Shown in pieces: positions 7,751-17,027 of a DNA stretch of 64,000 nt. Position numbers and translations under genes: made by a program. This DNA comes from JABMQB01 sp964408795 (GTDB lineage: Bacteria; Bacteroidota; Bacteroidia; Bacteroidales; Prolixibacteraceae): the NCBI GenBank assembly GCA_964408795.1, contig CAYPAW010000114.1:1-64000 (forward strand). The letters are read 5' to 3'. How positions within the stretch are numbered: position 1 is the stretch's first letter; each line of letters begins with the position of its first letter. Below the pieces are notes generated by a model. That model made no database searches. It was given only the letters and a program-made list of their open reading frames with translations, and was not told the DNA's origin.

Positions 7751-9631
7751 TTATTTACCCATCATAATCAACAATACATTGATATCGGCCGGAGATACCC
7801 CTGAAATTCTTTTGGCCTGCCCAATGGTTGTTGGATTGATCCGCTTTAGCTTTTGCCGCGCTTCCGTCGATATAGAATATAATTCATCATAATTTAATTT
7901 ATCTTTAATAGTCAACTCTTCCAACCTGCGGATCTTCTCTGCCAATGCTTTCTCCCTCTCAATGTATCCGGAATACTTTATCTGTATCTCGGCTGATTCA
8001 ACAATCTCCTCCTTCCGCTCTTCAGGAACCCTTCCGAGAATTTCCTGTAACGGGGAAATATACGGGATAACATCAAACAGGGAAATCTGCGGGCGTAAAA
8101 TGATCTCTTTCAATTTTACGCCTTGTTTCAACGGAGGAGTTCCCTTCTTTGTAAGTATTTGATTTATAGTCTCTGGTTTGATGCTTAATTTATCTACTTG
8201 TTGTATAATATGATCTCTGTGTGCTGTTTTTTCCCTCAGTAATTTCCTTCTTTCCGGAGAAGCAAGACCCAATTGATACCCTTTTTCTGTCAATCGTGCA
8301 TCGGCATTGTCCTGACGCAATAAAATCCGGTACTCAGCCCGGCTGGTAAACATCCGATAGGGTTCATCCACTCCCTTTGTGACCAAATCATCGATCAATA
8401 CTCCGATGTAGGCCTCGTCTCTTTTCAGTACCAAGCTTTTCTTCTTTTCATGCACGGCATAGTGTGCATTTATACCCGCAACCAATCCCTGTGCACCCGC
8501 TTCTTCATATCCTGTCGTCCCGTTGATCTGTCCCGCAAAAAACAGATTTTTCCTTCTTTTTGTTTCCAATGTGGCCTCCAGTTGTGTCGGGTCAAAATAA
8601 TCGTATTCAATGGCATAACCTGGTCTGTAAATGCGTGCTTTTTCCAATCCCGGTATGGCATGCATTGCGTTCATTTGTACTTCCCAGGGCAGGGAAGAGG
8701 AGAATCCGTTCAGGTAATATTCATTGGTATGTTCCCCTTCCGGTTCAAGAAATAACAGGTGTTTGTTTTTCTCCGCAAATGTATGCAGTTTTGACTCAAT
8801 GCTCGGACAATACCTGGGTCCGGTGCTCTGTATGGTTCCATCAAACATTGGAGAATAATCAAATCCTTTCTTCAACAGATCGTGTACTTCCGGATTGGTA
8901 TAGGTTATCCAGCAGGATCTTTGTTTCAATTCCCTTTTTATACCGGGTAGAAAGGAAAATTTGTAGTATCCCTCTTCCCCTTTTTGTTCCGTCATTTTTG
9001 TAAAATCCACATATCTCCCATCGATTCTCACCGGAGTTCCTGTTTTCAGTCTTCCTTGCTTGAATCCCATTTCCTTTAACTGTCCGGTCAATGAATAGGC
9101 TGCTGCTTCTCCCATTCTTCCTCCTTCGATCTGTTTTTTCCCTATATGAATCAATCCGTTCAAAAAAGTTCCGTTTGTAAGAATGACGGCTTTTGAATGA
9201 AATTCTACTCCCAGTTGTGTTTTCACCCCTGCTGCCTGGTTCTCCTTCATCAATAGGGTGGTTACAACATCCTGCCAAAGGTCCAGATTTTTTATATTTT
9301 CCAGTGTCTCTCTCCATCGATCCGAAAATTTTCTTCTGTCTGATTGTGCCCTTGGACTCCACATAGCCGGTCCTTTGGAACGGTTCAACATCCGAAACTG
9401 GATCGCCGTCTGATCGGTTATGATACCCGCATATCCGCCCAATGCATCGATTTCCCGCACTATTTGTCCTTTGGCGATTCCTCCCATAGCCGGATTGCAG
9501 GACATCTGCGCATATTTGCTCATATCCATAGTGATCAGCAGGGTAGTGGAACCCATATTCGCTGCTGCAGCCGCTGCTTCGCATCCGGCATGTCCTCCTC
9601 CCACTACGATGACATCGTATTCTGGTAGCAT
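7751..9631 (-). CDS. mnmG: tRNA uridine-5-carboxymethylaminomethyl modification enzyme MnmG (GidA)
   Basis: With MnmE, this FAD-dependent protein makes the cmnm5 modification of U34 in several tRNAs. The 626 residues are the normal length. The N-terminus has the FAD motif VVGGGHAGCEAA (8-19), followed by MSCNPAMGGIAKGQ. Further motifs are GTPVRIDGRYVDF, the LKTGTPVR signature, and GYEEAGAQGLVAGINA. The C-terminal helical domain is intact. It starts two bases after the ybeY stop, so both share a transcript. Confidence 0.97.
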   Translation of the reverse strand: MLPEYDVIVVGGGHAGCEAAAAAANMGSTTLLITMDMSKYAQMSCNPAMGGIAKGQIVREIDALGGYAGIITDQTAIQFRMLNRSKGPAMWSPRAQSDRRKFSDRWRETLENIKNLDLWQDVVTTLLMKENQAAGVKTQLGVEFHSKAVILTNGTFLNGLIHIGKKQIEGGRMGEAAAYSLTGQLKEMGFKQGRLKTGTPVRIDGRYVDFTKMTEQKGEEGYYKFSFLPGIKRELKQRSCWITYTNPEVHDLLKKGFDYSPMFDGTIQSTGPRYCPSIESKLHTFAEKNKHLLFLEPEGEHTNEYYLNGFSSSLPWEVQMNAMHAIPGLEKARIYRPGYAIEYDYFDPTQLEATLETKRRKNLFFAGQINGTTGYEEAGAQGLVAGINAHYAVHEKKKSLVLKRDEAYIGVLIDDLVTKGVDEPYRMFTSRAEYRILLRQDNADARLTEKGYQLGLASPERRKLLREKTAHRDHIIQQVDKLSIKPETINQILTKKGTPPLKQGVKLKEIILRPQISLFDVIPYISPLQEILGRVPEERKEEIVESAEIQIKYSGYIEREKALAEKIRRLEELTIKDKLNYDELYSISTEARQKLKRINPTTIGQAKRISGVSPADINVLLIMMGK

Positions 9632-9633
9632 TT

Positions 9634-10056
9634 TTACTTCTTAAAGCGTTTCATCAGATAATGCTCTTCTTTTCTTCTCATTTCTTTTATTTCATTCGGG
9701 CTCTTATCGTTGTATCCCACCAGATGAAGTACACCATGAAACAAAACCCGATACAGTTCCCTTTCGAATTCCTCCCTGTATTTCTCCGCATTTTCCCTGA
9801 TCCTTTCCAAACTTATAAACAGATCGCCCGATAAAGTATCTGCTTCAGAGTAGTCAAAGGTAATGATATCTGTATAATCTTCTCTCTTCAAATATTCCTG
9901 GTTGATTCTTAATAAATACCGATCGGAACAAAAAATCACCGCTATTTCTCCTGTTTTCTTTTTCTCTTCTTCGATTAACCGGTGTAGGGATTTTCTGATC
10001 GTTTCTTCCGGTAAGTCAAAATCCGGTATGTCCTCAATATAAAAGTGTATATTCAC
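9634..10056 (-). CDS. ybeY: Endoribonuclease YbeY, 16S rRNA maturation factor
   Basis: YbeY is a zinc protein needed for 16S rRNA 3'-end processing and ribosome quality control. The 140 residues contain TDIITFDYSE and the metal motif HGVLHLVGYNDKSPNEI. In most bacteria the third zinc ligand is a His after GYD. Here the segment reads GYNDKS with no His, a variant that, from memory, is common in Bacteroidota. It is followed two bases later by mnmG. The 296-base spacer upstream carries copy C of the dispersed repeat. Confidence 0.92.
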   Translation of the reverse strand: MNIHFYIEDIPDFDLPEETIRKSLHRLIEEEKKKTGEIAVIFCSDRYLLRINQEYLKREDYTDIITFDYSEADTLSGDLFISLERIRENAEKYREEFERELYRVLFHGVLHLVGYNDKSPNEIKEMRRKEEHYLMKRFKK

Positions 10057-10202
10057 CTAGCTCGTTTTTATTATCCATGAAGAATGGCATTTTTTACTCC
10101 CTCCGATATGCCGGTCTATATTTTCTGCAACGTATTCTTTTGAGGAGCAGATTGTATCGTATGATTGGTTCGTTGTGTTTTCTCCTTTTCCTTTTCTGGT
10201 AT

Positions 10203-10311
10203 TATGAAACGAACATGCTTACTATTCACACCCAGGATCATTCTTAATCACTATAGCTATCGGGATGCGTGTTACCCGGCCTCCAGCAGGCATCCTATAC
10301 CTTCCATAAAT
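10203..10311 (+). repeat. Dispersed leader repeat, copy C (orphan)
   Basis: This fills much of the spacer between the DUF4175 stop and the ybeY start. It begins with TATGAAACGAACATG. A near-palindrome ATCACTATAGCTATCGGGAT follows at 10247-10266, and then GCAGGCATCCTATACCTT (10286-10303) and CATAAAT. The same blocks occur at 40643-40742 (minus) and 60073-60146, and in part at 31369. Here no plus-strand gene follows, so it cannot be a leader for a neighbour in that orientation. The short hydrophobic frame 10077-10247 ends inside it and is not convincing as a gene. Confidence 0.6.
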
Positions 10312-10352
10312 CACCCATTTTTCGTATAAAAGGAAGGGTCACTTTTTTATTC

Positions 10353-13300
10353 TTACCGACCACCTTGTTCTTTAACCATTTCGATATATTTCCTGTATTT
10401 TTTATTATAGAAATTGCTCAGTTTGAATACATTCTGTTCCAGGTTTTCCAGTCTGTTTTTTTCCTGTTTATTGAATTCAAAATAGCGTACCGGATTGCTG
10501 TAGAACTCCTGATCTGCTGTTTCCGATTCTCTTTTTTCATCAAAATCTCTTTCTATTTCTGCTTTTTCAGCTTCCAGCAACCGGGTCAGAATTTGGTTTT
10601 GCCGGTTCACTGTTTTTTGGGAAATGCTTTTATTCATCAATTCCAAACGGGTTTGTTCCAGCAATTGATCGACCTTTTTTAAGGTTTCTCGGGCGTCGCT
10701 TCCCACGCTTCCGTTGTTTATAATTTCCCGCAACATTCTTTGCATCATTTCATATTGCATCATACTCTCACCCAACATTTTACTCATCTTTGGGGACTGA
10801 CCATTTTTCATCTCCTCAATCATTTTCTGAAGTTGTTCTTTCATTCCCTCCGATGATTTCCGGATCATGTCCATGTTTTCTCCACCCGGCTTTTGACCGG
10901 GATTTTCACAATTCTGACATCCGGAACTGCAGTTTGCCATTTGATCTTCCAAACTACGTAATGCATCATACAGAAAGAGCGCCAGGGTATTGGCAGACGT
11001 CAGTACGAATTGCTGGTTTACCCGTGAGGCCGGTATAGCCCCTTCAGCGAGCTTCTCTTCTGTTTGCTTCATATTCATATCCATATTCAGTAATTCCTGG
11101 CCAATCAAATTTGATATGTGAGGAGTTCTCTCTGCCAGAGCATACAATGAATCTTTAATCACGGTATGCTGATCTCTCAGACTTTTCTGGTTTCTTTTTA
11201 CTATTTGAAAAACCGGATCATGGACATCCATTCCGGCAACCTGCATCATCAGTTCCTCCTGGGAAAAAGAGAACCATATCAGATTGCTCAGAAGCTGTCG
11301 AATATCTTCAATGTTTTCCATGTGCTGGTTCATCCGGTTTGATTGGAGCAGTTGATCCATACTGAAAGCCAGATTTTGCAATTTCCCCGCAGTATTTTGT
11401 ATGCTTTGCGAAGCTTTGTTTTTTCTTTTCTTTTCCAGGTTTTCTTTATTGATTTCAAAACTCTCTTTGATATCGGTAAACTCCATGGCAAAATCATCAT
11501 AGATCAACGGATCTTTCAGTTGTTTATTCATTTTCAGGGTTTCCTTCAGTTCTTCCTCCAGTCTGTTTACCTCCTCTTTGTTTTTGTTGTCTTTTTCTGC
11601 GGTTTCTTCAAAATTTCTTTCTTCACTAATCTCCTCAGCCAGATTCTGTTCCATCTCAGCCACTTTATACATTTCATCTATGATGGTTTGTATTTTCTGT
11701 TCCACTTTCATCCTACGCAACATTTCCAGGTTCCGGTCCAGCTGTTTCGAAAGATCATCCATGGACATATCCAGTTTTTCCGACAAATTATTCAACCGGT
11801 TTTCATTGAATTCCTCTGCCAGTTTTTGAAATTCTTCCATCAACTCCTTCAACTCGTCGCTGAATATCTCTTCCATCAATTCTTCGATCATGTTCTGTTT
11901 TTCCAATATCTCCTGTTCTTGTGATGCAAATGATTGAATAAAATTATTCAATGCATCATTTTGTACCTTTACCTGATCCAGTATCTTCTCGAGTTGATTT
12001 TTCTTATGGATTATTTCATTTACCAGTTGTGATTTTTCCCATTCTGTTACGTTTGCATCGAGATTTTTATACTGCAATTCCTTTAAATCCTTTCTGATTT
12101 CATCAGCCAGGATCTGACTTTCATTGATTTTATTTTCGATCTCCGCAAATTGTTCCCGATCAAAATCTCTGATTTCCCGGTCGGAAGGTTTCAGAAACAC
12201 ATAGCTTTCTGAAGTGGTTGTTTTGGGCCCGTTTACAGCATCGTTATCTGAAACCGAGAAATAGTAGGTTATCTCCTCTGAAGCAAAATCAAACAACTGA
12301 AAATCTGTCGTATAATAAAATTCCTGGTTTTGAATATTTTTGGTGATCTGTAAAGGAAAAACCGTATCCATTCCTTCCCCGTTCAAATGAAAATTCAACG
12401 CAGAAAAACCGTAATCATCCAACACTTCACCCATGAAATAAAACCGTGAATAGTGGGAAGAATCACGTGTTTGCACCACCCGAATTTCCGGATACAGATC
12501 CGGAATGACGTTCACATTATAGGAAAGAACTTCCTGGTAATCGGTATAAGAATTTTTAATGTAGATACGGTATTCTGTATTTCTGTAAATATCGTTATCA
12601 ACGGTAAATACTTTCCCTTCTGCAGCAGCTGTCATCCTTTCCTCATCCGAAAAGCGTATGTACAAAGAATCGGTATCAATGCAGGTAAAGTTCCATTGTA
12701 CTTGGGTTCCCTCCACGACGGTTAAATCGCCCACATTTTTGTTTTTTTCCTTTTTCATCCGGGTATATTCCGGTGGTGTGATCTGAACCGTAAAATCTGA
12801 AATTCCTGGTTTGGGAAGGATTTGAAGGCTATACATTGGGGAACGGTATTCCTTATCCGTAAAGAAGAAATTCAACGGATGGAGGACCGATTCGATTTTG
12901 TATTCGAATTGATTGGCCTCCTTTTTTTTCATCAGATATTCCGATCCTTCAATATTCAGGAAGACTACCTGGGGAAGTTTCTCTCCCTGGCATTTCACAA
13001 GAAAGGTATATTCATCGCCTTTATTGACAACCAAATCGTTATTCTGAAGGACAAATTCATACGGGGCCGGCTTACTAAACCGGGTCCCGTAGTTGATGAT
13101 TCGGTAATTGGATTCTGCAATCACCGGTTTATCAAATACAACAATGCCTCCTACAATAAGAATGCTGACCAAAAGGTAGATCAAGACAAACCTTAATTGC
13201 CTGAAACGAATGGCACTTTGAAAATTAAATATCTTTATCTGATTGATTTTCTGATCAATGCTCGCCAAAACGATCTCCGGGGAATAGTTCCTGTCATGGA

Positions 13301-13652
13301 GCCTTGAAAGTTCGAGTATGTTCAACAGTTTGTCTTTGATCTCTGGAAAATGCCTGACAATTATTTGATTGAGATTTTCATCATTGAGTTGTCTGAAAAC
13401 ACGGATTAACTGAAAAAAGGGGATAAGTACAAACTGAAGAACCATACCAAAAAGAAAAACAATCCCGGCATAAAAAATAAACGTTCGCGCCAGTGAAGGG
13501 AGATAAGCAAAATATTCAACGACCGAAAGAATCGTATAAAGCAAGATACTGATCAGCAATGTCAGCAAAACCCCCTTTACCATTTTATAGAAATAGTACT
13601 TCCTCCGAAATAATTTCAGCTTATGAACAAGGATGTTGAAATTTTCTGTCAT
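10353..13652 (-). CDS. DUF4175-family large membrane protein with coiled coils
   Basis: This is a 1099-residue protein of unknown function found in Bacteroidota, often beside ybeY and mnmG as here. Hydrophobic segments lie at about 24-46, 52-76 and 150-172. A beta-rich region follows (about 190-490), containing TPPEYTRMKK. From about 500 to the end it is almost entirely charged coiled coil, with many Glu, Lys, Gln and Met residues. A short Cys cluster (NCSSGCQNC) occurs near residue 913. The topology suggests an inner-membrane anchor with long helical arms. The function is not known, and the call rests on family recognition. Confidence 0.8.
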   Translation of the reverse strand: MTENFNILVHKLKLFRRKYYFYKMVKGVLLTLLISILLYTILSVVEYFAYLPSLARTFIFYAGIVFLFGMVLQFVLIPFFQLIRVFRQLNDENLNQIIVRHFPEIKDKLLNILELSRLHDRNYSPEIVLASIDQKINQIKIFNFQSAIRFRQLRFVLIYLLVSILIVGGIVVFDKPVIAESNYRIINYGTRFSKPAPYEFVLQNNDLVVNKGDEYTFLVKCQGEKLPQVVFLNIEGSEYLMKKKEANQFEYKIESVLHPLNFFFTDKEYRSPMYSLQILPKPGISDFTVQITPPEYTRMKKEKNKNVGDLTVVEGTQVQWNFTCIDTDSLYIRFSDEERMTAAAEGKVFTVDNDIYRNTEYRIYIKNSYTDYQEVLSYNVNVIPDLYPEIRVVQTRDSSHYSRFYFMGEVLDDYGFSALNFHLNGEGMDTVFPLQITKNIQNQEFYYTTDFQLFDFASEEITYYFSVSDNDAVNGPKTTTSESYVFLKPSDREIRDFDREQFAEIENKINESQILADEIRKDLKELQYKNLDANVTEWEKSQLVNEIIHKKNQLEKILDQVKVQNDALNNFIQSFASQEQEILEKQNMIEELMEEIFSDELKELMEEFQKLAEEFNENRLNNLSEKLDMSMDDLSKQLDRNLEMLRRMKVEQKIQTIIDEMYKVAEMEQNLAEEISEERNFEETAEKDNKNKEEVNRLEEELKETLKMNKQLKDPLIYDDFAMEFTDIKESFEINKENLEKKRKNKASQSIQNTAGKLQNLAFSMDQLLQSNRMNQHMENIEDIRQLLSNLIWFSFSQEELMMQVAGMDVHDPVFQIVKRNQKSLRDQHTVIKDSLYALAERTPHISNLIGQELLNMDMNMKQTEEKLAEGAIPASRVNQQFVLTSANTLALFLYDALRSLEDQMANCSSGCQNCENPGQKPGGENMDMIRKSSEGMKEQLQKMIEEMKNGQSPKMSKMLGESMMQYEMMQRMLREIINNGSVGSDARETLKKVDQLLEQTRLELMNKSISQKTVNRQNQILTRLLEAEKAEIERDFDEKRESETADQEFYSNPVRYFEFNKQEKNRLENLEQNVFKLSNFYNKKYRKYIEMVKEQGGR

Positions 13653-14087
13653 CTTTTGTTTAATGGTTTATCGTAAAAAGGATTATCCGTATTGTTGCAT
13701 GTTAATAAACCGATAATCCGTGGTTCAAAAATCATAAATATTAATTAATAAAAAAAGTTGTATACTACTTTTCATTTTTTATATAGAAAATCGGGAAAAA
13801 AGAAACCTCAAAAAAAATGAGTTTGTGTAAAAAATATTTGAACGACTAATCAACTGTTTTCTTTTATTCATAACGTTTAATCCGGCTGTTTGTTTTCTTT
13901 GTTTATAGTTCCTCAATGCGCTCTTTGTGAATTTTTTTCACGGTGTATAATTTGTTATCAATTACGGGGCAAATGGTTAAAAAGTTCTTCATTTTTTCTC
14001 ATAAATAGATATTAACGGATATAAACAGGACATCATGTATTTAATAATCTTTATATTTGTTATATATATTATATAATACTATATATT
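13653..14087. other. AT-rich divergent spacer between DUF4175 and the receiver gene
   Basis: No gene is seen in 435 bases. An inverted repeat, GGATTATC (13680-13687) and GATAATCC (13712-13719), lies in the 5' leader of the DUF4175 gene. The right half is very AT-rich and ends in a TATAT tract. A consensus -7 element lies near 14052. The region probably holds divergent promoters. Confidence 0.5.
14052..14059 (+). promoter_or_regulatory. -7 promoter element for the receiver gene
   Basis: TATATTTG matches TAnnTTTG exactly and lies 29 bases upstream of the TTG start at 14088. The surrounding sequence is extremely AT-rich, so a chance match is more likely here than at the other sites. Confidence 0.5.
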
Positions 14088-14471
14088 TTGAAAAAGCAGT
14101 TTAAAATATTATTGGTTGAGGATAATCCATTGAATCAAAAAATAGTATCGTTTAACCTGCAGAAAGAAAATCATGAGGTAATTGTTGTAAATGATGGAAA
14201 GGATGCATTGGAACTATTTGAAAAAGAGCGGTTTGACCTCATTCTTATGGATATCATGATGCAGGGAATGGATGGTTTGGAAACATCCATGAATATTCGA
14301 AAAATAGAGGAAAAGAAAAAATTGCCCCGTACTCCCATTATTGCATTAACAGCCAATACCTTGGATAACGACCGGGAAAAATGTTTACATTACGGAATGG
14401 ATGAATACATGGCCAAGCCATTCCGGATGTCAAAACTGAACAGTTTACTGGATATTCTGGGAATAACCTGA
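14088..14471 (+). CDS. Stand-alone response-regulator receiver domain protein
   Basis: It is 127 residues long and consists only of a CheY-like receiver domain. The acidic pair Glu11-Asp12 (LLVEDNP), the phospho-acceptor Asp55 (LILMDIMM), the ALTA motif and the YMAKPF lysine are all present, so it should be phosphorylatable. There is no output domain. LVEDNPLNQKIV and MDIMMQGMDGLE resemble receiver domains at the ends of hybrid histidine kinases. Translation starts at TTG 14088 (MKKQFKILLVED). No kinase is nearby, so the partner is unknown. Confidence 0.88.
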   Translation: MKKQFKILLVEDNPLNQKIVSFNLQKENHEVIVVNDGKDALELFEKERFDLILMDIMMQGMDGLETSMNIRKIEEKKKLPRTPIIALTANTLDNDREKCLHYGMDEYMAKPFRMSKLNSLLDILGIT

Positions 14472-14591
14472 TCCTTTTCCCCGACGATATGGAAATGAAA
14501 TGAACAAAAAGGTCAGCATTTGTTCGACATTGAATGGGGTATCATTGTATGGGGTTCCTTTGTATGCTTCGAAACAGACATTTTTAATCCG

Positions 14592-15614
14592 ATGAATGAT
14601 CACATAGATTTACAGGGAAAGTCATTTGATGAGCGTGACAGGGAATTGGATCAGAAATTACGACCGGTATGCTTCAACGATTTTAAGGGGCAGCAAAAAA
14701 TTGTGGAAAACCTCCGGATTTTTGTAAAAGCAGCCAATATGAGAGGGGAGTCACTGGATCATGTTTTGCTGCATGGACCTCCCGGTTTGGGAAAAACAAC
14801 CTTATCCTACATTATTGCCAATGAACTGAATGCCGGCATAAAAATTACCTCGGGACCTGTGATGGATAAACCGGGTGACCTGGCCGGTTTGCTTACCAAT
14901 CTTGAGGAACGGGATGTTCTTTTTATTGATGAAATACACCGTCTCTCACCCATTGTTGAAGAGTATTTGTATTCGGCTATGGAGGATTTCCGGATTGATA
15001 TTATGCTGGATAAAGGGCCCAGTGCCCGTTCGGTTCAGATTGAGCTGAATCCGTTTACATTGATTGGAGCCACCACCCGGTCGGGATTGTTAACCTCCCC
15101 GTTGCGGGCCCGTTTTGGTATTAAATCGCATCTTGAGTATTACGATACCGAAGTGCTAACCGGTATTGTCAAACGGTCTGCTGATATTCTCAATGTTTCA
15201 ATCCAGGAACCGGCAGCCAGTGAAATTGCATCCCGCAGCAGAGGAACCCCCCGGATTGTTAATTCCCTCTTGCGAAGAGTACGCGATTTTGCCCAGGTCA
15301 AAGGAACCGGGAAAATTGATATGGAGATAACCCTTCATGCTTTGGAAGCATTAAATATTGATCAGTTCGGACTGGATGAGATGGATAACCGCATTTTGAT
15401 TGTTATCATTGATAAGTTTAATGGGGGACCTGTGGGGATCAATACCATCTCTACTGCAGTGGGAGAAGACGCAGGAACCATTGAGGAAGTATATGAACCC
15501 TTTCTTATAAAAGAAGGTTTTATAAAGAGAACACCCCGGGGTAGAGAAGTAACGGATCTTGCTTACAAACACCTGGGACGGATCAGGTACGGCGATTCAC
15601 CTACACTATTCTGA
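14592..15614 (+). CDS. ruvB: Holliday junction branch migration ATPase RuvB
   Basis: RuvB is the hexameric AAA+ motor that drives branch migration with RuvA. From ATG 14592 the protein has 340 residues, the normal length. The longer open frame from 14520 adds 24 residues that do not resemble the family. Walker A is HGPPGLGKTT (61-70) and Walker B is FIDEIHR (111-117). The sensor region (GATTRSGLLTSPLRARFG) and C-terminal winged helix (FLIKEGFIKRTPRGREVT) are intact. TTCCTTTG at 14550-14557 is a possible -7 element. The last nine bases overlap the convergent downstream gene. Confidence 0.96.
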   Translation: MNDHIDLQGKSFDERDRELDQKLRPVCFNDFKGQQKIVENLRIFVKAANMRGESLDHVLLHGPPGLGKTTLSYIIANELNAGIKITSGPVMDKPGDLAGLLTNLEERDVLFIDEIHRLSPIVEEYLYSAMEDFRIDIMLDKGPSARSVQIELNPFTLIGATTRSGLLTSPLRARFGIKSHLEYYDTEVLTGIVKRSADILNVSIQEPAASEIASRSRGTPRIVNSLLRRVRDFAQVKGTGKIDMEITLHALEALNIDQFGLDEMDNRILIVIIDKFNGGPVGINTISTAVGEDAGTIEEVYEPFLIKEGFIKRTPRGREVTDLAYKHLGRIRYGDSPTLF

Positions 15615-16676
15615 TTCGAAAGGCTTTACTTCAAACAAAAGAGGCCAATATTTGCCGGTCACAAGCAAATTTCCTGACTCTTCAAGGAAAGCAATACCAT
15701 TCAGTACATCCACGGGAAGATCCGAAGAAATACGGGAATAGAGTTTGGATAGATCAATGGTTGCAAGAATTCTCCCGTTTTCAGGATCTATTTTGAGGAT
15801 GATATTTTTTGCCCACACATTGGCGTAGAGAAATCCGTTGTGGTATTCCAGTTCGTTGAGTTCTGACTGATACTTTGTATCGCTGGCAACATAGAGATGC
15901 TTGACTACCGAAAAGGTTTCCGGATCCATCCATGTAAGGGTATGGGTTCCGTCGCTCATAACCAGATTCTCTCCATCGTTTGTTAAACCCCAGCCTTCCG
16001 CAGAAGGGATGCTAAAACTGTCAACCAAAGCAAAATCAGAAAGCCGGTATATAAATCCTTTTCTTGCATGATAGGTGAGTTGGTATATCTTGTTGTTCAG
16101 GATTGTAATTCCCTCGCCAAAGTATTGATCATTCAGTTCTTTCTGCTGAAGCACCTTCCCTGAGGAAAGAATGACTTTATAAATTGCAGAAAACCCCTTC
16201 TGACCGGTGCTTTCATAAAGAAAACCATCGGCCATTTCGAGGCCCTGAGTGAAGAATTCCCGGGAATGAGGATATTCCCGGATGACCTCAATATCGTATT
16301 CTTTGGGTGAGATGTCCGAAAGAGCCGAAAAAGTGTGATACCGGGTATTCGAAACTCCATCGGTTTTCGTGGTAATAACTTTTAAGGAATTGGGACCCAC
16401 CCGTTTAATTTTTTCCAGGCGGACTTCAAAATTCAAATCGGTATGGGTAGCTATGCATTCATTTTCATAATAGAGATCGATAGTTTTTAATTCTCCATCG
16501 GGAAGTTTTGTTTGAACCTGAATGATAACCGGTTGGCCTATGCGGTAATCTTTTTGAGCCGGTTTCAGTATAATTGAGCTCACCGGCTTACGCGACCTTT
16601 TCGGGCTATTGGAACATGAAGCAAAAACAGCCATTAAAAGCAGTAAAAAAGAAAAGAAGTAAACCGGTTTTCTCAT
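15606..16676 (-). CDS. Glutaminyl-peptide cyclotransferase (glutamine cyclotransferase family) lipoprotein
   Basis: This family turns N-terminal glutamine into pyroglutamate on proteins or peptides. The 356 residues start with a lipoprotein signal (hydrophobic stretch ending in ASC, Cys at about 21). An Ig-like segment of about 90 residues follows, then the five-bladed cyclotransferase domain (EYPHSREFFTQGLEM, YESTGQKGFS, LTYHARKGFIY, EGWGLTNDGENLVMSDGT, ELEYHNGFLYANVW). It should act outside the cytoplasm. It is convergent with ruvB and overlaps its stop. Confidence 0.85.
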   Translation of the reverse strand: MRKPVYFFSFLLLLMAVFASCSNSPKRSRKPVSSIILKPAQKDYRIGQPVIIQVQTKLPDGELKTIDLYYENECIATHTDLNFEVRLEKIKRVGPNSLKVITTKTDGVSNTRYHTFSALSDISPKEYDIEVIREYPHSREFFTQGLEMADGFLYESTGQKGFSAIYKVILSSGKVLQQKELNDQYFGEGITILNNKIYQLTYHARKGFIYRLSDFALVDSFSIPSAEGWGLTNDGENLVMSDGTHTLTWMDPETFSVVKHLYVASDTKYQSELNELEYHNGFLYANVWAKNIILKIDPENGRILATIDLSKLYSRISSDLPVDVLNGIAFLEESGNLLVTGKYWPLLFEVKPFESE

Positions 16677-16818
16677 AAAAATGCAATCTTAAAGTTTTGC
16701 TAACAAATATAGGGTATTCTTCGAAATGTGGTAAAGCGGTTTTCCCGGGGTTTTGATTTTGAAAGTGAAAAGAAGGATAATTGGTTAAAAAGTATTGCTT
16801 AATTAATTTTAACCCACC

Positions 16819-16846
16819 CTTTCCCTCCCTGATTCAGGGAGGAAAG
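16819..16846. other. Hairpin nested in a larger inverted repeat
   Basis: CTCCCTGA and TCAGGGAG form a tight stem inside CTTTCC...GGAAAG with one bulged base. Outside it, ACCCACCC (16812-16819) pairs with GGGTGGGT (16881-16888). It lies in the divergent spacer between two gene starts, so it is not placed to terminate either gene. An extragenic repeat or regulatory element is more likely. Confidence 0.5.
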
Positions 16847-16905
16847 TACATTAGATCATATTTTTTCAAATGAATGTCGTGGGTGGGTAAAGATTTCTTA
16901 TTACA

Positions 16906-16948
16906 TTCATCCGATGACTCATCATAAAATTGGTAGTCATCGGATGAA
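16906..16948 (+). other. Perfect 14-bp stem-loop ahead of the flippase gene
   Basis: TTCATCCGATGACT (16906-16919) and AGTCATCGGATGAA (16935-16948) are exact reverse complements with a 15-base loop. A run of A follows, then a second stem, AAACCGGA and TCCGGTTT. The pair resembles a terminator or an attenuator but lies upstream of the flippase promoter at 17004. It could be the edge of a small repeated element. Confidence 0.6.
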
Positions 16949-17003
16949 TAAAAAAAACCGGATTTTCAAAGTCCGGTTTCCATTCACTCTCTCCCAAATC
17001 CAT

Positions 17004-17011
17004 TATCTTTG
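17004..17011 (+). promoter_or_regulatory. -7 promoter element for the flippase gene
   Basis: TATCTTTG matches TAnnTTTG exactly and lies 16 bases before the TTG codon at 17028. Its position supports 17028 rather than the far-upstream ATG 16914 as the true start. Confidence 0.65.
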
Positions 17012-17027
17012 GAAAAAATTCATTTGT

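Noticed and set aside
8859..9584. 241-residue minus-strand frame overlapping mnmG
   Set aside because: Out-of-frame shadow of mnmG; its composition is low in hydrophobic residues and shows no domain.
10077..10247. Plus-strand frame of 56 residues, hydrophobic
   Set aside because: It ends inside a dispersed repeat, has no family resemblance and lies antisense in a minus-strand gene cluster.
16914..17027. N-terminal extension of the flippase from ATG 16914
   Set aside because: The extension is encoded by a perfect hairpin and lies upstream of a consensus promoter element.
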